This document shows positions 1 through 5,823 of a DNA stretch of 13,223 nucleotides, piece by piece. The notes beneath the pieces are model-generated. The model was not told the DNA's origin, ran no database searches, and was given only the letters and a program-made list of their open reading frames with translations. The stretch comes from Stenotrophomonas_A sp035539015 (GTDB taxonomy: Bacteria; Pseudomonadota; Gammaproteobacteria; Xanthomonadales; Xanthomonadaceae): NCBI GenBank assembly GCA_035539015.1, contig DATLJF010000269.1, positions 1 to 13,223 of the forward strand, read 5' to 3'. Position 1 is the stretch's first letter, and each line of letters opens with the position of its first letter. Position numbers and translations under genes: made by a program.

Positions 1-383
1 TGCAGCACGCTCTGGGCGAACAGTGCCTGCGAACGATCGTCCTCGACGATGAGAATGCGGTACGGACTGTCGCCGGGGCGCAGCAGCGCTTCGTCGCCGT
101 CGTGGGTTGCCGCCGGGGGGGCGGGATGCACGGGCGTGGTCGGTGCCGAAGGCGACTGCGTGGCGCGGGCAGGCGCGGCTGTTGCGTGGGTGTCAGTGAC
201 CGCCGGCGGCGTTGGCCGTGGCGTCGCGCCGGCCTCGCTCTGCGGGCGAACGCCGCCGATCTGTTCGGAGATGTCATCCCAGCGGCGCCAATAATCGGCC
301 GGCGGTGTTTCAGCACGCGAGCCACGCGCGCGCCCGCGGGTGTCATCGCGTGCGGTGGATGCGGCCGGATGTCGAGCGACCAT
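1..383 (-). CDS. Response regulator, N-terminal part (runs off left edge)
   Basis: The 127 complete codons from the ATG at 383 are open to the window edge. Residues 1-105 are a Pro/Ala/Thr-rich, low-complexity segment, with a short aromatic patch DYWRRWDDISEQIGG at about 30-44. A receiver (REC) domain begins at about 107 with YRILIVEDDRSQALFAQSVL, which holds the first beta strand and the paired acidic residues (E114, D115, D116) that bind Mg2+ next to the phospho-accepting Asp. That Asp and the output domain lie outside the window, so DNA-binding, GGDEF, EAL or other outputs all remain possible. A purine-rich ribosome site (GGGGGAG) sits about 7 nt before the ATG. The gene lies 41 nt downstream of the DUF4126 gene on the same strand and could be co-transcribed with it. 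The long disordered extension before REC is unusual, since most response regulators start directly with REC. Identity as a REC protein is fairly firm; the pathway is unknown. Confidence 0.8.
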   Translation of the reverse strand, partial: MVARHPAASTARDDTRGRARGSRAETPPADYWRRWDDISEQIGGVRPQSEAGATPRPTPPAVTDTHATAAPARATQSPSAPTTPVHPAPPAATHDGDEALLRPGDSPYRILIVEDDRSQALFAQSVL

Positions 384-424
384 GGAGACTCCCCCTGTCA
401 ACGCCGCTGATTATGCGATGAAGT

Positions 425-1054
425 TCACGGCAGCGGGGAGCGTTCGGCCACCGGCCTGCCGGGGTCGCCCCGCAAGGGGGCAACCAGGCGCTTCATTCCA
501 CGCCACAAGGTCCGCCAGACCCACCACACCAGCAATGCGCCGAGCACGCTGGCGCTGACCACCACCAGCAGCGCCAGCCACGGATGCGCCAGGGCCAGGG
601 CCAGGGTCGAGGCGACCACGGCGTCCTCGGCCACCGAGGCCACCCAGTTGCTGGCCGGCTCCGGCGAGGTATTGAGCAGCGCCCGCGAGCCGGACTTGAG
701 GACATGGCTGGTCAGGGCCACGCCGGCGCCGGCCGCCAATGCGCCCGCGCCGAGCTGGCCATCGGGCGAGAAGGTCGCCGCCGCCAGGAACGCACCAGCC
801 GGCACCCGGGCCAGGGTCTGCACCAGGTCCCAGACCGAATCCACGCCGGGGATCTTGTCGGCGAAGAACTCCGCCACCGCCAGGGCGCCGGAGGTGCCCA
901 GCACCCACCACGACTCGGTGGCCTGCAACGCCGGTGGCAGGTCCACCCAGCCCAGCACGCCGGCCAGGCCGATACCGAAGACCGTCAGGTAGACGCGGAT
1001 ACCCGCCAGCCACGCCAGCAGGATGCCGATCACGAACAGATGCGCCTCGTTCAT
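425..1054 (-). CDS. DUF4126 family membrane protein
   Basis: A 209-residue protein with several hydrophobic segments (about 5-35, 50-62, 82-92, 97-112, 137-172), probably an inner-membrane protein. It carries the DUF4126 pattern: an early LAWLAGIRVYLTVFGIGLAG segment, the FFADKIPGVDSVWDLVQT stretch at 63-80, and a glycine-rich helix leading to SHVLKSGSRALLNTSPEP at 116-133. The biochemical function of the family is not known. The frame stays open upstream to an ATG at 1216, but that would overlap the divergent gene starting at 1171, and the extra 54 residues are polar and unlike the family. I therefore take the ATG at 1054, where the typical N-terminus MNEAHLFVIG begins. A weak GATAGT element (plus-strand 1085-1090) could be its -10. 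The C-terminus from about 185 is basic and proline-rich, probably cytoplasmic. Confidence 0.85.
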   Translation of the reverse strand: MNEAHLFVIGILLAWLAGIRVYLTVFGIGLAGVLGWVDLPPALQATESWWVLGTSGALAVAEFFADKIPGVDSVWDLVQTLARVPAGAFLAAATFSPDGQLGAGALAAGAGVALTSHVLKSGSRALLNTSPEPASNWVASVAEDAVVASTLALALAHPWLALLVVVSASVLGALLVWWVWRTLWRGMKRLVAPLRGDPGRPVAERSPLP

Positions 1055-1170
1055 GGCTGCATGCTCACAGGGAACCAGGCGGCCACTATCGGCCAAGCGC
1101 TGCGCCGGTGCCAGCACGCTGCCGCAGCCGGTGACCTGCCCGAGGGCTGTCCATCTGGCACACTTCCGAC

Positions 1171-1914
1171 ATGAACCGACCCGTTCCCCGTATCCAGATC
1201 GTCCGCCACGGATCACCCGGCGGGCGGCGCTTTCCGCTCGCGTGGGTGATCGTGCTGGTCGTGGCCTGGCTGCTGTCGCTGGGCGCGGTGTGGCTGATCG
1301 CCAGCCGCCTGGCGGTGCCGCAACTGGGCCAGGCCCAGGCCGAATTGCGCACCAGCCAGCGCCAGACCGCCGAGCTGCAGCAGCAGATCCAGGGCCTGAA
1401 GCAGCGCCAGGTCAACCTGGCCGTTTCCGACCAGATCAGCCGCGCGGCCAATAACGAGGTCCAGGCTTCGCTGGCCGAGCGCGACGAGCAGATCGCCGCC
1501 CTGCGCGCCGACGTCGCCTTCTATGAACGCCTGGTGGGCGCCACCGGCCAGCGCAAGGGCTTGAATGCCCATTCCATCGAGTTCAGCCCCGAAGCTGGCG
1601 GCACCTGGGCCTATACCGCGGTGCTGACGCAGAATCTCAACCGCGGCGCGATCAGCGAAGGCCAGCTGCGCTTTGCCGTGGAGGGCGTGCGCAACGGCAA
1701 GCTGACCACGGTTAGCTGGAACGAGCTGCACCAGAAGGCCGACGCGCCGGGGCAGCCTTATTCGTTCAGGTACTTCCAGCAATTGAGCGGCAGCGTGATC
1801 CTGCCCAAGGATTTCACACCGCAACGTGTGCGAATCTCCCTCAGTGGCGCGGGGGCGCCCGTCAACCAGACATTCGATTGGAAAAGCGCCGGCGATCCCG
1901 GTGCGGGGGAGTAG
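1171..1914 (+). CDS. DUF6776 family membrane-anchored coiled-coil protein
   Basis: A 247-residue protein with one membrane segment at about 22-45, preceded by a basic N-terminus (RHGSPGGRR) that predicts a cytoplasmic N-end and a periplasmic body. Residues 51-115 are rich in Gln, Glu, Ala and Leu with heptad-like spacing, consistent with a coiled coil. Residues 116-240 look like a compact beta-rich domain (AYTAVLTQNLNRGAISEGQL, VRISLSGAGAP). I match this layout to the DUF6776 family of Xanthomonadales and relatives from memory. No enzymatic motif is visible. No good ribosome site precedes the ATG. The stop codon is 2 nt before the bactofilin start, so the two are almost certainly co-transcribed and perhaps act together at the envelope. 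The molecular role is unknown. Confidence 0.8.
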   Translation: MNRPVPRIQIVRHGSPGGRRFPLAWVIVLVVAWLLSLGAVWLIASRLAVPQLGQAQAELRTSQRQTAELQQQIQGLKQRQVNLAVSDQISRAANNEVQASLAERDEQIAALRADVAFYERLVGATGQRKGLNAHSIEFSPEAGGTWAYTAVLTQNLNRGAISEGQLRFAVEGVRNGKLTTVSWNELHQKADAPGQPYSFRYFQQLSGSVILPKDFTPQRVRISLSGAGAPVNQTFDWKSAGDPGAGE

Positions 1915-1916
1915 CG

Positions 1917-2357
1917 ATGTTCGGCAACAAATCCAACCGTGGTGACCAGACCGTGGTCGACACCCTGATTGGCCCGCAGGTGGTGATCCGGGGCGACCTG
2001 GTCTTCAGTGGCGGCCTGTATATCGAAGGCGCGATCCACGGCAAGGTCATTGCCGAGGACGGCAGCCCGGCGATGGTGACGCTGGCCGAGCAAGGCCGCA
2101 TCGAGGGCGAAGTGCGCGCCCCGGTGGTCATCATCAACGGCACCCTGCAGGGCGATGTCCACGCTGCCGAGCGGGTGGAACTGGCGCCGAAGGCGCGGGT
2201 CCAGGGCAATGTCCACTACCAGGTGGTCGAAATGAGCGCTGGTGCCCAGCTCACCGGCCGCCTGATCCACGCCGCCGCGGCGGCTGCGGTGGCCCTGCCG
2301 GCCCCCAATGCAGAAGCGGCGACCAAGCCGGTCGCGCTGGCCGCGGTGAACGGCTGA
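1917..2357 (+). CDS. Bactofilin (polymer-forming cytoskeletal protein)
   Basis: A 146-residue protein with the bactofilin (DUF583) core at about 15-118: short repeating turns of hydrophobic and glycine residues that form a right-handed beta-helix, e.g. VVIRGDLVFSGGLYIEGAIH and VVIINGTLQGDVHAAERVEL. The N-terminal tail (MFGNKSNRGD) and the Ala/Pro-rich tail (118-146) are the usual unstructured ends. Bactofilins polymerise without nucleotides on the inner face of the membrane and often position peptidoglycan enzymes or other envelope proteins; the specific task here is not shown. The frame is open 13 codons further upstream, but the ATG at 1917 has a strong ribosome site (GGGGGAG, about 1904-1911) and starts 2 nt after the DUF6776 stop, so translational coupling is likely. 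The partner may be the DUF6776 protein (inference). Confidence 0.92.
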   Translation: MFGNKSNRGDQTVVDTLIGPQVVIRGDLVFSGGLYIEGAIHGKVIAEDGSPAMVTLAEQGRIEGEVRAPVVIINGTLQGDVHAAERVELAPKARVQGNVHYQVVEMSAGAQLTGRLIHAAAAAAVALPAPNAEAATKPVALAAVNG

Positions 2358-2450
2358 ACCGCTGAACGGCGCAGGCGCGGGGCGCGGCATCGAACGCTGC
2401 GTCCGGCGTATCGGCTTGAATCGGGGGCTTGCGGGCCCCATCCTGCGCGC

Positions 2451-2837
2451 ATGACTACGCTTGTCTCTCTTCCGGGCGCCGCTGCCGCGCCGGACTACCA
2501 GTCGCTCGATCGGCCGCTGAACTTCACCCACGCCGCCGCGGCCAAAGTGCGCGAGCTGATCCAGGACGAAGGCAGTGCCGAGCTGGCGCTGCGCGTCTAC
2601 ATCCAGGGTGGCGGTTGTTCCGGGTTCCAGTACGGCTTCGAGTTCGACGAGAACCGCGCCGAAGACGACCTGGCCGTCGCCACCGATGGGGTGACCCTGC
2701 TGGTCGACCCGCTCAGCCTGCAGTACCTGATGGGCGCCGAGGTCGACTACACCGAAAGCCTGACCGGCGCGCAGTTCGTCATCCGCAATCCCAATGCCAA
2801 GACCACCTGCGGGTGTGGCAGCAGCTTCAGCGTTTGA
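2451..2837 (+). CDS. erpA: Iron-sulfur cluster insertion protein ErpA
   Basis: A 128-residue A-type carrier that receives Fe-S clusters and hands them to apo-proteins, including enzymes of isoprenoid synthesis in E. coli. The family's three ligand cysteines are present: C56 in GGGCSGFQYGF and C120 and C122 in TTCGCGSSFSV. The stretch FEFDENRAEDD and the segment SLQYLMGAEVDY are typical of ErpA rather than IscA or SufA. The first 20 residues form a longer Ala/Pro-rich lead than in E. coli ErpA (114 residues). No ribosome site is obvious; a small GGGGC/GCCCC stem (2424-2439) lies just before the start. The gene is 93 nt after the bactofilin gene, on the same strand, and is followed directly by a strong terminator, so it closes this transcription unit or forms its own. 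Confidence 0.95.
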   Translation: MTTLVSLPGAAAAPDYQSLDRPLNFTHAAAAKVRELIQDEGSAELALRVYIQGGGCSGFQYGFEFDENRAEDDLAVATDGVTLLVDPLSLQYLMGAEVDYTESLTGAQFVIRNPNAKTTCGCGSSFSV

Positions 2838-2856
2838 TCGCGGCGACAGGTAGATC

Positions 2857-2885
2857 AAAAGGCCGGCGCGATGCCGGCCTTTTTT
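2857..2885 (+). terminator. Rho-independent terminator after erpA
   Basis: Stem AAAAGGCCGGC (2857-2867) pairs with GCCGGCCTTTT (2873-2883) around a 5-nt loop (GCGAT), followed by a run of six T to 2885. It starts about 20 nt past the erpA stop. The A-run on the 5' side could also let it work in reverse, but no gene ends there on the minus strand. Confidence 0.92.
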
Positions 2886-2944
2886 GTGCGCGATCGCGGC
2901 AGCCACGGTTGCGGTAATCGCGGTTTGCCGGCACGCTTTGGCCG

Positions 2945-3850
2945 ATGCCTGTACTCGCTACGCCCCTTTCCGGATTCGCCTTCATCCAGCAGCCGCTCGA
3001 TCGCGCCGATGCCTTGCGTGACGACCACGAAGCGCTGAGCCGGCACTGGCCCGCTGCGCGCGTCCTGGTCCTGGATGCCGATGGCCAGGCCTACGCCGAC
3101 GCACAAGGCCAGCCCACGCTGCTGACCGGGGCCGACCTCGGCGCCGGACCCGGCACCGCGATCTTTCTCGGTCTGGCCGGCGAACAGGCCTGGTTCTGCG
3201 TGGATGCCGCCGTGGTTGGCGCCGCCGAAGCGCCGACGCGCGTGGACCTGCGCCGCGCCGCGGCCGAATGGCCGGCAGCGCTTTCCACTGCCTTCGCCTA
3301 TGCCCGCGGCATGTCGTACTGGCAGGCCCGCACCCGTTTTTGCGGCGTCTGCGGCGGCGCCATCGAATTTCGCCGCGGCGGCTTCGTCGGTCATTGTGCC
3401 CAGTGCGGCAACGACCACTATCCGCGCGTGGACCCGGCCGTCATCGTCGCCGTCAGCGATGGCGCGCGGCTGTTGCTTGGCCGCCAGGCCAGTTGGCCGG
3501 CACGCCGCTACTCGGTGATCGCCGGCTTCGTCGAACCGGGCGAATCGCTTGAACAGACTGTCGCGCGCGAAGTGCACGAAGAAACCCAGGTCCGCATCGA
3601 TGCCTGCCAATACCTCGGCGCGCAGCCCTGGCCGTTCCCGGGTGCCTTGATGCTCGGCTTCCGCGCCAGTGCCGAGGGCGGCCAGCAACCGCAGGTAGAT
3701 GGCGAACTGGAAGACGCGCGCTGGTTCACCCGCGAAGAAGTGGGCGCAGCCCTGGCGCGCGATGGTGCCGACGACGGCAACGGCTTGCTGCTGGCGCCTT
3801 CGATCTCGATTGCCCGTGCCCTGATCGAAGACTGGTATCACCGAGGCTGA
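2945..3850 (+). CDS. nudC: NAD(+)/NADH pyrophosphatase NudC (Nudix hydrolase)
   Basis: A 301-residue Nudix enzyme expected to split NADH/NAD+ into NMN(H) and AMP and to remove NAD caps from RNA 5' ends. Order of parts: a variable N-terminal domain (1-125); a four-cysteine zinc site C133-x2-C136 and C151-x2-C154; then the Nudix fold with its box at 194-216 (GFVEPGESLEQTVAREVHEE, with catalytic E200, R208, E209, E212, E213). The NudC hallmark AQPWPFP follows at 226-232, about ten residues after the box; the family consensus is SQPWPFPQS. The usual glycine near the end of the box is Q215 here, and the QS after WPFP is GA. Length is somewhat above E. coli NudC (257) because of the longer N-terminal domain. 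No clear ribosome site precedes the ATG. It stands 59 nt past the erpA terminator, so it probably has its own promoter. Confidence 0.94.
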   Translation: MPVLATPLSGFAFIQQPLDRADALRDDHEALSRHWPAARVLVLDADGQAYADAQGQPTLLTGADLGAGPGTAIFLGLAGEQAWFCVDAAVVGAAEAPTRVDLRRAAAEWPAALSTAFAYARGMSYWQARTRFCGVCGGAIEFRRGGFVGHCAQCGNDHYPRVDPAVIVAVSDGARLLLGRQASWPARRYSVIAGFVEPGESLEQTVAREVHEETQVRIDACQYLGAQPWPFPGALMLGFRASAEGGQQPQVDGELEDARWFTREEVGAALARDGADDGNGLLLAPSISIARALIEDWYHRG

Positions 3851-3922
3851 CGGCAGCCGCGGCTTGCCGCATCATCGCCGGGTAGCCGCGCCGGTCCGGC
3901 CGGTTCCAGGAGGCAATCGTCC

Positions 3923-4816
3923 ATGTTCACCGCTCTGGTTGCCGTGATCGTCGCGCTCGCGCTGGGCCACGTTATCCCCGCGCAAGTCGCGCGGCTGCGC
4001 CATTTTGGCTGGTTCGCACGCTGGCTCGACTGGCTCGACGCGCAATCGCACGGCAGCGGCCTGTGGCACGGCCGCTATGGCCAGGTGCTGGCGTTGTTGC
4101 CGACCTTGCTGCCGGTGCTGTTGCTGCAATGGCTGCTGCACGGCAACTGGTATGGCCTGCCGGCATTGCTGTTCGGGGTTGCGGTGCTGGCCTGGACGTG
4201 GGGCCCGCGCGATCTCGACCGCGATGTCGAAGCGGTTATCGATGCCGATGACCCGGTGGCCCGCCGTGCAGCGGTCTCGCACTTGCAGGCGGCCGGCGGC
4301 AGCCTGCACGAAGATGCGCCGTCGCTGGTGGAGGCGGTCATTCTCAATGGCCTGCGGCGCTGGTTCGGCGTCCTGTTCTGGTTCCTGCTGCTGGGCCCGT
4401 TCGGCGCGGTGTTGTACCGCCTGCTGGTGCTGATGGTCGAGGGCCCTGCCGCGAACAAGCTGCCGCCGGCCAACGAGCGCGGTGCGCATACCCTGCTGGC
4501 GGCGCTGGAGTGGCCGGTGGCGCAGCTGATGGTGTTGTCGATTGCGCTGGTGGGCAACTTCGACACCGTGTTCCGCGCCTGGCGCGAAGCGCACGGCAAT
4601 CGTTGGGCGCTGGAGCCGGCTTTTCTTGGCGCCGTCGCCCGCGCCAGCGTGCGCGCCGAACTGCGCGAAGAAGCGCATGACTACACCGACGCCGGTTTGA
4701 CCCCGGTGTGGCGGCGCCTGCCGGAAGTGCGCGACGCCATGAGCCTGGTGTGGCGGGTGCTATTGCTGTGGTTGGTGGTGCTGGCGCTGCTGGTGATCGC
4801 CGGCTGGGTTGGCTGA
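3923..4816 (+). CDS. ampE: AmpE-like regulatory membrane protein
   Basis: A 297-residue inner-membrane protein of the AmpE/CobD-like family. Hydrophobic segments lie at about 1-20, 52-72, 76-92, 146-175, 197-213 and 275-296. The AmpE signature is clear: WTWGPRDLDRDVEAVIDADD (91-110) and the segment around NGLRRWFGVLFWFLLLGPFG (141-160), followed by ALYRL-like sequence. In enterobacteria AmpE is encoded with AmpD and is thought to signal beta-lactam or cell-wall stress in ampC regulation; its exact activity is unsettled. Here ampD is absent from the window, so that role is inferred from family only. The ATG has a perfect AGGAGG at 3908-3913, 9 nt upstream. It lies 72 nt after nudC on the same strand and converges on the DUF2752 gene with 19 nt between stops. 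Confidence 0.88.
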   Translation: MFTALVAVIVALALGHVIPAQVARLRHFGWFARWLDWLDAQSHGSGLWHGRYGQVLALLPTLLPVLLLQWLLHGNWYGLPALLFGVAVLAWTWGPRDLDRDVEAVIDADDPVARRAAVSHLQAAGGSLHEDAPSLVEAVILNGLRRWFGVLFWFLLLGPFGAVLYRLLVLMVEGPAANKLPPANERGAHTLLAALEWPVAQLMVLSIALVGNFDTVFRAWREAHGNRWALEPAFLGAVARASVRAELREEAHDYTDAGLTPVWRRLPEVRDAMSLVWRVLLLWLVVLALLVIAGWVG

Positions 4817-4835
4817 AGCGCCGCGCAGTGTCGGC

Positions 4836-5249
4836 TCAGCCCGGCGCCAATGCCGTGAACGGAAACCACGGCAGGTTGCGTGCGATCCAGTAGGCCGGCA
4901 GCAACACCAGCCAGAAGTTCGGCCGCGACATCACCGATACCACCGGCGCAAACCAGCGCGCGCGCCAGCCGGCCTTCCACGCCACCAGGCCGGGCACCGT
5001 GGCCAGGCCAACGATCAATAGCGGATTCATCCGCAGGGCCGTGACCAGGTCCAGGTGCACCAGCGCGTGCAGCGCGCGTGTCATGCCGCAGCCCGGGCAA
5101 TAAAAGCCGGTGAGTGTGCGGAACAGGCAGGGCAGGAACGGACTGCCCGCCACGTTCGGGTCGAAACGGTAGAGCAACCATGTGCCGGTGACGGCCGTGG
5201 GAACGGCCGCCACCATCAATAGCCAATGCCAGGTGCGCAGGGCACTCAC
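4836..5249 (-). CDS. DUF2752 family membrane protein
   Basis: A 137-residue protein with hydrophobic segments at about 7-25, 76-92 and 111-123. The DUF2752 signature is GFYCPGCGMTRALHAL at 48-63 (C51, C54, then a conserved TRA and a histidine), followed by NPL at 75-77; another cysteine, C41, precedes it. The function of the family is not known. The frame is open upstream to 5363, but that part overlaps the dispanin gene. I place the start at the GTG at 5249, whose TG is shared with the dispanin TGA stop (GTGA overlap), giving a normal family length and predicting translation by re-initiation. The two products are thus probably made together and both sit in the membrane. No independent ribosome site is evident. 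Confidence 0.85.
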   Translation of the reverse strand: MSALRTWHWLLMVAAVPTAVTGTWLLYRFDPNVAGSPFLPCLFRTLTGFYCPGCGMTRALHALVHLDLVTALRMNPLLIVGLATVPGLVAWKAGWRARWFAPVVSVMSRPNFWLVLLPAYWIARNLPWFPFTALAPG

Positions 5250-5590
5250 GACATCTGTTGCATCTGGTGCGCGTAGTCCAGGTAGCTCTGCATGCCGCCG
5301 GTGGCGACAACCACGATATTGATGATCAGGCCGACGATGGCCAGCGCGGTGGTCACCCAGCACCAGATCTTGGCGTTTGCCGAAGCACGCTGCGCCCCGT
5401 CAAGGTCGCCTTGGGCCAGCAGCGAATTGACCTTGCTGGAGAAAACGATCGCCACGATCCCGGTGATCAGCGCCGGGCAGCACAGGCAGAAGCCGAGCAC
5501 GGTCGAGATGATCGACCACGCCAGGTAATTGGGGATCGGCCGTGAGGCAGTCGGCGGGGTCGGCGGGAAAACGGGGGGTACTGCGCTCAT
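5246..5590 (-). CDS. CD225/dispanin family protein
   Basis: A 114-residue protein of the CD225/dispanin family, which also contains the animal interferon-induced IFITM proteins. After a proline-rich lead (1-20) comes membrane segment one (about 22-50, NYLAWSIISTVLGFCLCCPA), then the conserved loop VFSSKVNSLLAQGDLDGAQR and ASANAKIWCW (49-78), then membrane segment two (about 79-97). A CLCC cysteine cluster at 35-38 lies where eukaryotic members are palmitoylated, but bacterial palmitoylation is not implied. The function of bacterial dispanins is largely unknown. The ATG is preceded by AAGGAG (plus-strand 5596-5601). The gene overlaps the DUF2752 gene at a GTGA junction, so it heads a two-gene operon. 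Confidence 0.88.
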   Translation of the reverse strand: MSAVPPVFPPTPPTASRPIPNYLAWSIISTVLGFCLCCPALITGIVAIVFSSKVNSLLAQGDLDGAQRASANAKIWCWVTTALAIVGLIINIVVVATGGMQSYLDYAHQMQQMS

Positions 5591-5731
5591 GACAACTCCT
5601 TGGGTGGTGTGGCGAATTGGCAGGCACGCGGGCGCAGCGGACGCTGGCAGGCAGCTTCCGGTGCCTGCGCGGACATGGGCTTAGCGAGTAAGAGCATGCG
5701 ATTCCCCTGAACGGCCTGCCGTGCATGCGCA

Positions 5732-5756
5732 CCTTGGCGCGTGCACGCGGCCAAGG
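5732..5756. repeat. Near-perfect inverted repeat in the 5591-5823 gap
   Basis: CCTTGGC (5732-5738) pairs with GCCAAGG (5750-5756), and the interior GCGTGCACGC is itself self-complementary, leaving one unpaired G. It lies in the 233-nt gap between the acyltransferase fusion gene (upstream on the minus strand) and the dispanin gene. There is no T-run after it in the minus-strand direction, so it is a poor rho-independent terminator; a protein-binding site or RNA hairpin is possible. I see no credible gene in the rest of the gap. Confidence 0.5.
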
Positions 5757-5823
5757 TTAATCCTTGTGACAGGCGCTTGGAAAGCACGGCGGTGGCGGCG
5801 AGGCCGGGCCAGGCGAGGCTCCG

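Noticed and set aside
400..405. TTGACA on the minus strand just before the response-regulator start
   Set aside because: A matching -10 would fall inside the coding sequence and none is visible, so it is probably chance.
1055..1216. Longer start for the DUF4126 gene at 1216
   Set aside because: It would overlap the divergent DUF6776 gene and add a non-family segment; the ATG at 1054 gives the expected N-terminus.
1758..2906. 382-codon minus-strand frame across bactofilin and erpA
   Set aside because: It lies antisense to two well-recognised genes, runs through the erpA terminator, and shows no domain.
2855..3841. 328-codon minus-strand frame opposite nudC
   Set aside because: Antisense shadow of a gene with an intact Nudix box and zinc site; composition is atypical for a protein.
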